36,597 nucleotides of DNA from Cyclobacteriaceae bacterium HetDA_MAG_MS6 (GTDB taxonomy: Bacteria > Bacteroidota > Bacteroidia > Cytophagales > Cyclobacteriaceae). How positions within the stretch are numbered: the first letter of the stretch is position 1; each line of letters starts with the position of its first letter. The stretch lies in the NCBI GenBank assembly GCA_019192485.1, contig JAHCMJ010000009.1, positions 1 through 36,597 on the forward strand, in the 5' to 3' direction. Shown one piece after another: positions 19,707 to 28,555 of the stretch. The position numbers were made by a program, and so were the translations under genes. The notes under the pieces are model-generated. The model saw only the letters and a program-made list of their open reading frames with translations, was not told the DNA's origin and searched no databases.

Positions 19707-21095
19707 ATGCGAAATGTATTGATATTATTGATGCTTGCGGCAGGATCTCATGGGCTTTCGCAGGGACACAAAATTGATTTCAAGCTTAATGGTTTGCAGG
19801 ATTCGGTTGTGTATATCGGGTACCATCTTGGCGAGAATCAATTTGTTCATGACACGCTGGAAGTAATAGATCAGCAATTTAGCCTGGAAGGGGAGGAGCC
19901 GATAGTTCCCGGATTGTATTTTATATACACACCAAAAGCATATGTGGAGTTCATTGTGAATGAGCAGCACTTTCAGCTAGAAGCAACACTGGGCAAAAGC
20001 TATGAGGAGTTTCAGGTTGCTAACTCAAGAGAAAACGAGCTTTTCAAAACATTTCAGGTGAAGATGGTAACATTACAACGTGAACAGCTGACTCTTCAGG
20101 AGAAACTAAAGGACGCTACTAAGGTAGATTCTATTGAGGTGCAAGCAAAACTGGTCGGTTTGGCGGCCGAGTCCAAGACATTTCGAGATGATCTAATTGC
20201 GCAAAATGAAGGAACTTTTCTAGCTTCATTTCTGAAAATGATGGATAATGTCAAAGTTCCACTATTTGCAGATATTCCAGATGGACCTGATCGAGAGCTT
20301 GCTCGATATCAGTATTATAGAGCTCATTATTTTGATATCATCGACCTGGAACAGGACGGTCTGCACCGTACACCACTGATGCAGCGGAAAATTATGACAT
20401 ATTTGGATCAGGTGATACCGCAGCATCCGGACACCATTGCTTTAGAGATTGATAAGTTCATTTCTAGTTTACGTAGCAACCCGGCATCTTTTAGGTTTTG
20501 GGTGGTAAGTCTTTTTCAAAAATATCAGGAGACTAAGATCATGGGAATGGATGCTGTTGTGGTGCATCTGGCAGAGCAGTACTACCTGAGCGGCGAGGCC
20601 AGCTGGATGACAGATGAAGATCTCGAAAAGATGCGCAAAGAGGTAAATCTGCTGAAACCTAACCTGATAGGTCGTCCTGCGCCAGAACTTGTTTTACTTG
20701 ACACTTTATTGCAAGTCAGCAATCCCCTTAGTCTGGAGGATCGGTTTGTGGTACTTTACTTCTATGATCCTGATTGTGGGCATTGCAAGAAGAAAACGCC
20801 CGTTTTGAGGGACAGTTATTATGATCTCAAGGACCTCGGTGCAGAGGTCGTGGCAGTGTGCACGGTAACAGATGTAGAAAGGTGGCGCAACTACATTGAT
20901 GAAAATGAATTGGATTGGATCAACCTGGCGGACCCATATGTCCAAAGTGATTTTCGCAGTACATACAATATTCGCAGTACGCCTCAAGTTTATGTTCTCG
21001 ATGAGAATCGAAAGATCATAGCCAAACGACTGGATGTCGAACAACTAGAGAGCTTTATCAAAGACTACTCGGCTTTAGAGAATTTGCGCAATTGA
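19707..21095 (+). CDS. TlpA-like thioredoxin-fold protein (DUF4369/DUF5106-like N-terminus)
   Basis: Signal peptide; C-terminal YFYDPDCGHCKKKTPVLRDSY (CxxC) and STPQVYVLDENRKIIAKR. Confidence 0.85.
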   Translation: MRNVLILLMLAAGSHGLSQGHKIDFKLNGLQDSVVYIGYHLGENQFVHDTLEVIDQQFSLEGEEPIVPGLYFIYTPKAYVEFIVNEQHFQLEATLGKSYEEFQVANSRENELFKTFQVKMVTLQREQLTLQEKLKDATKVDSIEVQAKLVGLAAESKTFRDDLIAQNEGTFLASFLKMMDNVKVPLFADIPDGPDRELARYQYYRAHYFDIIDLEQDGLHRTPLMQRKIMTYLDQVIPQHPDTIALEIDKFISSLRSNPASFRFWVVSLFQKYQETKIMGMDAVVVHLAEQYYLSGEASWMTDEDLEKMRKEVNLLKPNLIGRPAPELVLLDTLLQVSNPLSLEDRFVVLYFYDPDCGHCKKKTPVLRDSYYDLKDLGAEVVAVCTVTDVERWRNYIDENELDWINLADPYVQSDFRSTYNIRSTPQVYVLDENRKIIAKRLDVEQLESFIKDYSALENLRN

Positions 21096-21098
21096 CGG

Positions 21099-21260
21099 TC
21101 AAAGCGCCTCTATTCTCTTCAAAACTTCATCAGCTTCAAACATTTTCTGATCACTGGCCTTGCGATCAGAATGTGATAATTTGTGAGCTTTAGATAATAG
21201 ATCCTTGTATTTCTTCTCGAGCTTTTCCTTCTCTGATTTTGGTTTGAATAAATTCAGCAT
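21099..21260 (-). CDS. Lacal_2735-like small protein (53 aa), not in the ORF track
   Basis: Reverse-strand ATG at 21260: MLNLFKPKSEKEKLEKKYKDLLSKAHKLSHSDRKASDQKMFEADEVLKRIEAL*; resembles a short conserved Bacteroidota family. Confidence 0.75.
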   Translation of the reverse strand: MLNLFKPKSEKEKLEKKYKDLLSKAHKLSHSDRKASDQKMFEADEVLKRIEAL

Positions 21261-21309
21261 TGATATCTCTTTAAGGCAAAACCTGAATACAGCCCGGAAT
21301 GTTTTTAGA

Positions 21310-22635
21310 TCAATCGTGATTGACTCGCTTTATGAGTCTACCACGAGGATTGTAGTACTTCCAAACGCCTGTTTTAGTACCCCCTGACTGGTAGTTTCCT
21401 TCTGATTCTGTCTTGCCATTTTTAAATGAGTAGTACCAATAACCAAAAGGTTCATTATCTTTCATGAGTCCAAATGATGCGACGGTGCCCGACTTGTAGT
21501 AGGTCCTATAATTTCCACTGAAGTAACCATCGTTCATTTCTGCATCCACTTTCGGCTCTCCCTCGTCATAATATTCAATGTAGGTACCATCGCCATTTTT
21601 CAGGTCACCAGCATGGAGGGGCTCACCTTTGATGGTGTAAAACTCAGAAACCTCCAACAGCTTGCCTTTCTGCCATTTTTGCTCTTGTTGCAACTGTTCG
21701 TTTGGATAGAATAGACCCCAAAGTCCATCCTTTTCGTCTAACTGATAACTGCCTATCATTTCCAGAACGCCATTGGTGTGATAGTATATCCACTGTCCTT
21801 CACGCATATCATTGACATATGCCCCTTCAGTGTCTATAGCACCATTTTCTTTAAAGTACTTCCACAGCGCGGTTTTTTGTCCTTTCTCAAAAGAACCTAT
21901 GGCATATAGCGTGCCTTTTTGAAGAAAACTAAGCCACTTTCCAGTTTTTAAACCTAGCTTGTACTCACCATCAACACTCTTTTTGCCACTCTGATAAAAC
22001 TCCCTGTACTTCCCTTCCAGCAAACCATTTTTGTAGTGAAACTCGGATTTGAGTTTTTGGTTGGGATGGTAGGTTTGCCATTTTCCGCTCTTCACACCAT
22101 AGTGATATCGCTCAATAGATTTGATGATCTCTACCCCCCAGTCTCCGTAGCTAAAGTAAAATTCCCATTTACCATGAGGAAGATCATTCCTGTAGCGCTT
22201 GGTATAGTTTTTAGATCCATCAGGCGCAAATTCGATCCATATGCTATCTTTTTTGCCACTATCATACTGTCCTGTTAATGCAATCTCGCCTAGATCATAG
22301 TATTCTTCATAGGGGCCGTCAAGAACGCCATCTTTAAAGTGGGAAGTGGTAATGATCCCTCCAAACTTGTCATATGTTGTGGTAAGGCCGTGTTTTTTGC
22401 CATTACGATAGGCTACTCGCTCGCGAACAGTCAACCCTGGATAGAAATACCTCCATATGCCCTCCTTTTGATTGTCTTGTATTCTTCCCTTAGCCATCAA
22501 TCGTCCATGTTGGTCATAGCCCTCGAACACGCTATTTTTGATTGTATCTCTACTGAAAATAAGTTCTTTGCTAGCTTGGGCTACGGTTGTTGCTCTACAA
22601 CTCAGAATACAAAGGCTAAGGATAAAATATTTCAT
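21310..22635 (-). CDS. MORN-like / YwqK-type repeat protein
   Basis: Signal peptide, then many repeats such as NGKKHGLTTTYDKFGGIITTSHFKDGVLDGPYEEYYDLGEIALTGQYDSGKKDSIWIEF. Confidence 0.85.
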   Translation of the reverse strand: MKYFILSLCILSCRATTVAQASKELIFSRDTIKNSVFEGYDQHGRLMAKGRIQDNQKEGIWRYFYPGLTVRERVAYRNGKKHGLTTTYDKFGGIITTSHFKDGVLDGPYEEYYDLGEIALTGQYDSGKKDSIWIEFAPDGSKNYTKRYRNDLPHGKWEFYFSYGDWGVEIIKSIERYHYGVKSGKWQTYHPNQKLKSEFHYKNGLLEGKYREFYQSGKKSVDGEYKLGLKTGKWLSFLQKGTLYAIGSFEKGQKTALWKYFKENGAIDTEGAYVNDMREGQWIYYHTNGVLEMIGSYQLDEKDGLWGLFYPNEQLQQEQKWQKGKLLEVSEFYTIKGEPLHAGDLKNGDGTYIEYYDEGEPKVDAEMNDGYFSGNYRTYYKSGTVASFGLMKDNEPFGYWYYSFKNGKTESEGNYQSGGTKTGVWKYYNPRGRLIKRVNHD

Positions 22636-22688
22636 GATCTACCTACAAAACAAAAATCGGGCAAAACTTATTTTATTTTCATTTTTGA

Positions 22689-23297
22689 TCAGACTTCCTT
22701 ACCGGAAATAACCAGAATCATGTGTGATAACACTGAACAAGCTTGACTGGAAACTTTGGGCAGTTGAGAGATTGGCTTTCGTTGTGCAACTTTTAAAAAG
22801 GGGTGGTTACTTACAATTTGTTGGTAATGTTTTTCTTCGACTTCATCAATGTGCCAGTAATTATCTTTCTCGAAGTGATAGTCCCAAGGTGTTGGTCCTG
22901 TTGAGATGTAGTAGTCACGTAGCCTGGTGTAGCTGGAGGTCAGTTTTGGTCGATATAGCTCTAATGCTTCTCCTTCCATGTGCAGTGTAAAACTGATTTC
23001 GTTACCCCACCATATCATGATCCTAAAGGCAAATACTGAGGTCTTTGTGAATAACCTTGGGTAGTCCAATACGAAATAAGGTAAGTTACGATATCGCTCG
23101 CCTTTGGAGATTTTGCCGGATTTGGTAAATGTACCTTCCGGGAAATCAAACTTTTGATTAGCTAGAAGTACTTTTAACTGAGCCTCTGCATCACTTAGCA
23201 ATGCAACAACTTTTTTTGAGATCGAAACCTTGGCAAGTAGGAAGGACTTGTCGGAAAGTAAATCTATCTCAGCGTCAGTTAATGCCGGAATCGCCAT
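22689..23297 (-). CDS. conserved hypothetical protein (unknown function)
   Basis: 202 aa ORF directly abutting the fabH-like stop; no motif I recognise (NLPYFVLDYPRLFTKTSVFAFRIMIWWGNEISFTLHM). Confidence 0.7.
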   Translation of the reverse strand: MAIPALTDAEIDLLSDKSFLLAKVSISKKVVALLSDAEAQLKVLLANQKFDFPEGTFTKSGKISKGERYRNLPYFVLDYPRLFTKTSVFAFRIMIWWGNEISFTLHMEGEALELYRPKLTSSYTRLRDYYISTGPTPWDYHFEKDNYWHIDEVEEKHYQQIVSNHPFLKVAQRKPISQLPKVSSQACSVLSHMILVISGKEV

Positions 23298-24299
23298 TTA
23301 CCAGCGGATCAATGCCGAGGCCCAGGTGAACCCACTACCGAAAGCAGCCAGACATATGAGGTCGTTTTCTTTGATCTTGCCCTCTTGCCAAGCTTCACTC
23401 ATGGCTATTGGTATAGAAGCGGCGGTTGTGTTGCCATACCTCATGATATTGTTGTAGACCTGGTCCTGCCCCAATCCCATTTTTTGTTGAATAAATTGAC
23501 TGATTCTCAGATTAGCCTGGTGAGGGATCATCAGGTTGATGTCAGAAGGCGCATAGCCGTTGGCCTCTAGTGCTTCCATGATGACTTGTTGAAACCTGGT
23601 AACAGCATGCTTGAATACAAAATTGCCATTCATGTAGGGGTAGTAGCTGGTGTCGTCAGGATCGTTTTCAGCTATGATTTCAGGTACCCAATGTTTTGTA
23701 TTGGGGCCCAGCAGTGCCAATTCCTTAGCGTGTTTGCCTTCAGCATGTAGGTGGGTAGAAAGTACTCCCTTCTGATCCGTCTTTTGCAGAACTATGGCCC
23801 CGGCTCCATCTCCGAAAATGACAGTAACATTTCGGCCTCGTGTAGTTTTTTCCAATCCACCCGAGTGTAGTTCCGAACCAATCACCAATACGTTATTATA
23901 CATGCCGGTTTTAATAAATTGGTCTGCAACTGACAATGCATATATAAATCCTGAGCATTGATTTCGTACATCTAATGCACCGATCTCACTGATGCCTAGC
24001 TGCTCCTGGACCATGACGCCCGGGCCTGGGAAATAATAATCGGGACTCAGCGTGGCAAATACAATAAAATCAATATCCTCAGGCGTCAGCCCAGCATTTT
24101 CAATGGCCATCCTCGCGGCTTTGGTGCCCATTGTCGATGGTGTATCGTCACCATCGGGAAGTGCCCATCTTCTTTCCTTGATGCCTGTTCGCTCAACGAT
24201 CCAGTCATCATTTGTTTCCATCATCTTCTCAAGATCATGATTGGTCACAACATTTTCGGGCACATAATGGCCTATGCCTGCAATTTTTGAGTTGTACAT
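23298..24299 (-). CDS. fabH: 3-oxoacyl-ACP synthase III family protein (KAS III)
   Basis: KIAGIGHYVPENVVTNHDLEKMMETNDDWIVERTGIKERRW; catalytic Cys (NQCSGF), His (PHQANLRI) and Asn (YGNTTAASIP). Confidence 0.92.
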   Translation of the reverse strand: MYNSKIAGIGHYVPENVVTNHDLEKMMETNDDWIVERTGIKERRWALPDGDDTPSTMGTKAARMAIENAGLTPEDIDFIVFATLSPDYYFPGPGVMVQEQLGISEIGALDVRNQCSGFIYALSVADQFIKTGMYNNVLVIGSELHSGGLEKTTRGRNVTVIFGDGAGAIVLQKTDQKGVLSTHLHAEGKHAKELALLGPNTKHWVPEIIAENDPDDTSYYPYMNGNFVFKHAVTRFQQVIMEALEANGYAPSDINLMIPHQANLRISQFIQQKMGLGQDQVYNNIMRYGNTTAASIPIAMSEAWQEGKIKENDLICLAAFGSGFTWASALIRW

Positions 24300-24349
24300 G
24301 TTGTTTTGTGTTTATCGCAGGCTAAATATACTATGAAGGAAGTGAAAAC

Positions 24350-26314
24350 TTATTCGATCACCTTGACTTCGATACGTCGGTTGAGCTCGCGGCCCTCATC
24401 TTCATCATCGTTGGAGGCCAAAGGCTCTGTTTCACCATAACCCACTGTCTTGATCCTATCTGGTTTGATGGTGTTCCTGACCAGGAATTCTTTGACACTT
24501 TGAGCTCTTTTTAGTGAAACCTCCATATTAGTTTCATGAGAGCCGATATTACAGGTGTGTCCTCCAATCTCGATATTAAGATTTGGGTTTTCCTTCATCA
24601 ATCGATAAAGTTCATCCAAAGCTTCCTTTGATTGAGGTTGGATATGAAAAGAGTGCAAATCGAAATAGATATTTCGAGTGACGGCTTTTCGGCCTACGCG
24701 AAACTTGCTACCTAGCAACGTCAGGTCATCATCTTCTTCGGCCGCGCCTTCATACAAGGTATTGAAATTGGTATGATGTGTGGGCCCACCTTTGGGCAGC
24801 GTGACATAGAAGTTCTTATTGAAGACTTTTTCTCGTGAACCTCCAGGAGTAATGACCTGTTGCACCAGAACGATCTCATCACCGTAGGCTATTTCCACCA
24901 CAAATTCTTCTTCGGCTATAATTTCGGTCTTGTATTGGCCTCCCGCATCTGATCTCGCGCGGAAAGTTTCATCCGCATATTTGATAGGATGAAATTTAAG
25001 TGTAATGCCTTCTATCGATTGGCCTGTCTCCTTGTCATATACCTGACCGGCGGCGATGATCTTTCCAACTTTGTGGAAATAAAAAATGTCATAATCCCCT
25101 TGGCTATGCAGTCTATTAGAACTCAGGTATCCGGAGATGTCATCGTTGTTGAGTTGGAAGTTGATTTCGTCATCGATAGTGTTAATGGGGAAGCCCAGGT
25201 TTTCAGGAGTGGTCCAGCTATTAGTCGAAGCATTATATTCTGATTTGAATACATCGAACCCACCCATAGACTCTCGCCTATCGGAGCTGAAATACATCGT
25301 TTTGCCATCCTTTGATAAGTAAGGACTATCTTCATCAAATTGCGTATTGATACCATTGACAGCACGAGGGGAGGACCAGCTGCCAGTGCTCAGATCTAAT
25401 CGCGACTCGTATATATCTAGTCCAGTTCCTGATCTTTTTGATGCAAAGAGGATATGATCCTCCTGATTATTGATAAAAAAGTGTGACTCCAATTGGCTAG
25501 CCTTTACTTTGGTGTCAAATTCCACCGGTCGAGTCCAGCCTGTAGACGTTGGTTCACTAAAGTACAGATCACCTCCACCATTTTCCCGGAAGATGAAAAG
25601 CTTACCATTTTCATTTACTACTTCGATTTTTGCAGTATTTTTCGTGAACGTTCCCAATTCCTTCAATGCCAAAGGATCTTGCCATTGATCGTTATTGTTC
25701 TTGACTGTATGGAATATGAGGTAGTTGCCTAAACTTGATCCATTACCAACCGGACGCGAAGAAGCAAATAGCAGTTCATTGCTGCCTCCGAAAAAAGCTG
25801 GTGAGATATCGGCAAATGTGGAGTTAATAGGAGCCTGCAGCGGTTCTACCTCATATTCATTAGGGTTCAGATAGAACTTGGAAGCGTTTTCTATTTCATC
25901 GAGGAGATGAGAGGTTTCGGCTACAATCTCGCGACTTTTGTATGCTTTCAGATCTAGAAATGCCTGCAAGTGCTCCCGAGCCAAATCCAGTTCATATCTC
26001 ATAAAATGTACCCTACCCATCCAATAATTGTAGAATTTGTCGGAATGACCTTTGCTGGACTCAAAAGCTAGTAGATCCGTAAGATCTTGACCTCGCTTAT
26101 TGGTCAAATGTTCCGCGATCAACTTATGGTACTTGGCATCTTTATTTTTCGGATCCTTCTTGAGGATTTGGTCATATTGCTTAATAGCCTGAGGAAATTG
26201 CTCCTTGTAAAGCGTGTAGTCTGCTTTGATTAAAAGTTTTTTGACACTTTGGGGATAACCGTAATGAAAGGCCGCACCTAGTGCTGCCAGAATCAATAGA
26301 ATTCTGAGGTTCAT
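24350..26314 (-). CDS. TPR-PD40-OmpA family protein (paralog 1)
   Basis: Signal peptide; TPR-like N-terminus; PD40-like repeats (DEDSPYLSKDGKTMYFSSDRRESMGGFDVFKSEY); OmpA C-terminus IEIGGHTCNIGSHETNMEVSLKRAQSV...GYGETEPLASNDDEDEGRELNRRIEVKVIE. Confidence 0.9.
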   Translation of the reverse strand: MNLRILLILAALGAAFHYGYPQSVKKLLIKADYTLYKEQFPQAIKQYDQILKKDPKNKDAKYHKLIAEHLTNKRGQDLTDLLAFESSKGHSDKFYNYWMGRVHFMRYELDLAREHLQAFLDLKAYKSREIVAETSHLLDEIENASKFYLNPNEYEVEPLQAPINSTFADISPAFFGGSNELLFASSRPVGNGSSLGNYLIFHTVKNNNDQWQDPLALKELGTFTKNTAKIEVVNENGKLFIFRENGGGDLYFSEPTSTGWTRPVEFDTKVKASQLESHFFINNQEDHILFASKRSGTGLDIYESRLDLSTGSWSSPRAVNGINTQFDEDSPYLSKDGKTMYFSSDRRESMGGFDVFKSEYNASTNSWTTPENLGFPINTIDDEINFQLNNDDISGYLSSNRLHSQGDYDIFYFHKVGKIIAAGQVYDKETGQSIEGITLKFHPIKYADETFRARSDAGGQYKTEIIAEEEFVVEIAYGDEIVLVQQVITPGGSREKVFNKNFYVTLPKGGPTHHTNFNTLYEGAAEEDDDLTLLGSKFRVGRKAVTRNIYFDLHSFHIQPQSKEALDELYRLMKENPNLNIEIGGHTCNIGSHETNMEVSLKRAQSVKEFLVRNTIKPDRIKTVGYGETEPLASNDDEDEGRELNRRIEVKVIE

Positions 26315-26394
26315 AGCTCAATTGGGTTGAAAATAGCTTTTGGTTCTTAATCCTAATATAACAATATTAAGGTAGAATTGTGTTCGAAAGTTCC

Positions 26395-28464
26395 TTATTC
26401 GATCACTATCACCTCTATTCTTCTATTAAGCTCTCTTCCATTTTCCTCGTCATCGTTTGATGCGAGTGGCTTGGATTCGCCGTATCCTTTTGCTCTCATG
26501 CGCACAGGATCAATTCCTTTTCTTGCCAGCCATTTGACAACTGCTTCCGCTCGATTTCTAGACATCCATTGATTGGCTTCCTCAGGTCCCCAGGCATCTG
26601 TGTGGCCTCCGATTTCCACGTTGATATCAGTATTGCTCAAGACATCATATAGTTCTTTTAGCACAGGTGTTGACTCTCTTCTGAGCTTGCTGGTACCAAA
26701 GTCAAAATAGATATTGTGTATTATGGCCTTCTTCACAACGGAATCTATGCCTTCCAAATCGGAAATGCTGGTGGAGGTTTCTCGCTGTTCTTTTGATATT
26801 CTTTTGGTGGTAGTTCTTTTAGAGGTACCCTCTTGTGCGATGTAATCTACCGGGCTAGGGATTTTAACATCAAGTTGAGTATCCATTGGCGTATTCATGG
26901 CTACTATTGGGGAGGTTTCCGACTTTGGTTTTGCCAAGGTGAAATCCTTGGTGACAATACTACTGGTCTGGGCATCAGCGTGTAGTTCAAAGGTTTGTTC
27001 AAAAACAATATCCCCATTCTGTACGATCTCAACGAGAAAAGTCTCATCAGAGATGATATCCGTTCTATAACGACCTTCTGCATCTATTGCAGACTTGAAG
27101 TATTCGTCGGTGTACATCGATGGCCTAAACCTAATTTCAGCACCATCGAATTGATCAGCAGCGAGTATATCCATGATCTGACCCTGGATTTTGACTTTTT
27201 CGATCTCCCAAAAGAAGTAAATATCGTAGTCTCCTTTGCTGTGCAACCTATTGGAGCTGAAGTATCCGGAGGTATTGTCGGCATTCATTTTGAAGTGCAT
27301 CTCGTCATCCGGTGAGTTGATAGGGAAACCCATATTGACAGGTTCGGACCAGGTCAATGTGACACTGTCAAATTCCGTTTTATAGACATCATATCCACCG
27401 ATGCTGCCATGACCTTGTGAACTGAAGTACAATGTTTTTTCGTCATGGCTTAAGTATGGGCTGTCCTCATCGAGTTCGCTATTGATGATGTCGGCAAAAG
27501 GTGCTGGTTTGCTCCACTTGCCTGTTTTGTGGTCCCTAAATGATTGAAAGAGGTCTAGCCCATGGGTACGGGCGTGTTTGTCTGAAGAGAAAATAATTCT
27601 GTCTTCGTGTTCATTGATAAAAAAATGAGATTGCAAGTGTGTACTTGTGATTTTGCTATCGAATTCGACAGGAGCTACCCATTTACCATTTCTGGTCTCG
27701 CTAAAAAAGAGATCTCCTCCCTTTTCCGGGTTGAAAACAAAAAGCTTACCGTCCTCATCGACCACTTCGAGATTGGCATGCTGCCTGCTGAAGTCCCCTA
27801 GAACCGGAATCTCACTTATTTTCCCCCAGGAATCTCCTTGTTTGGTAGCGTGATAGATCTTGAATATGCCCTCCTGCTCCCTGTCAGATGCAAAAAGAAG
27901 TTCTTCTTTTTCTTTGAAGTATGCAGGTGTCAACTCGGTCGAAGCAGTGTTGATAGCACCATCTAGTTGATGAATCTCATATTGGTCCGTGTTCTCAAAA
28001 AAGGCAATCATGTCCTTGGCCTGTTGAATGAAGTCTTTGGTCTCAGATACAATTTCCTTGCTTTTGTAGCCTTTTTGCTTCAAGAAGGTTTTCCACGACC
28101 CAATAGCCCTGTCAAAGTCGTATCTGTGAACATAAATTCGCCCGAGCCAATAATGAAAGAACCTATCTTTTCTACCTAGTGTCTTTCTGAGAGACATAAG
28201 GTTTTCCAGGCTTTTCTCCCGTTGAGAAGTCAGTAGTATGCAGAGTTCGGCCTTGTATTGGGCATCTGCATATTTTGGATTGATGCTCAGTACATCTTGG
28301 TATGCAGGAAGAGCCTCGGCCGGAAGTTCTTCGTAGAATAATTGCTCAGCTACTTTGTAGATTTTCTCTACTTTCTGAGCGAAAGAATTTGTGCCTGTTG
28401 TTAGAAACAGGGCAGTAGCTATTGCAGTTGCTATAATCGGACGTATCATTTCTTGGCGGAACAA
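26395..28464 (-). CDS. TPR-PD40-OmpA family protein (paralog 2)
   Basis: Same architecture as 24350-26314; OmpA C-terminus GGHTDAWGPEEANQWMSRNRAEAVVKWLARKGIDPVRMRAKGYGESKPLASNDDEENGRELNRRIEVIVIE. Confidence 0.9.
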   Translation of the reverse strand: MFRQEMIRPIIATAIATALFLTTGTNSFAQKVEKIYKVAEQLFYEELPAEALPAYQDVLSINPKYADAQYKAELCILLTSQREKSLENLMSLRKTLGRKDRFFHYWLGRIYVHRYDFDRAIGSWKTFLKQKGYKSKEIVSETKDFIQQAKDMIAFFENTDQYEIHQLDGAINTASTELTPAYFKEKEELLFASDREQEGIFKIYHATKQGDSWGKISEIPVLGDFSRQHANLEVVDEDGKLFVFNPEKGGDLFFSETRNGKWVAPVEFDSKITSTHLQSHFFINEHEDRIIFSSDKHARTHGLDLFQSFRDHKTGKWSKPAPFADIINSELDEDSPYLSHDEKTLYFSSQGHGSIGGYDVYKTEFDSVTLTWSEPVNMGFPINSPDDEMHFKMNADNTSGYFSSNRLHSKGDYDIYFFWEIEKVKIQGQIMDILAADQFDGAEIRFRPSMYTDEYFKSAIDAEGRYRTDIISDETFLVEIVQNGDIVFEQTFELHADAQTSSIVTKDFTLAKPKSETSPIVAMNTPMDTQLDVKIPSPVDYIAQEGTSKRTTTKRISKEQRETSTSISDLEGIDSVVKKAIIHNIYFDFGTSKLRRESTPVLKELYDVLSNTDINVEIGGHTDAWGPEEANQWMSRNRAEAVVKWLARKGIDPVRMRAKGYGESKPLASNDDEENGRELNRRIEVIVIE

Positions 28465-28555
28465 TTTTCCTTGTTACAACATTAGGAAAGGGATAGGTTA
28501 ATCAATAAAAGAAAGTAGTCAATGGGAATTCCCAGTGAATCAGTGAGATAAAACT

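Noticed and set aside
21310-22635. YwqK-type antitoxin implying a toxin-antitoxin system
   Set aside because: The label comes from MORN-like repeats; no toxin candidate is adjacent and the protein has a signal peptide.
24989-27853. Plus-strand ORFs inside the OmpA-family genes
   Set aside because: Antisense to well-supported coding sequences with clear domain architecture; no motifs of their own.
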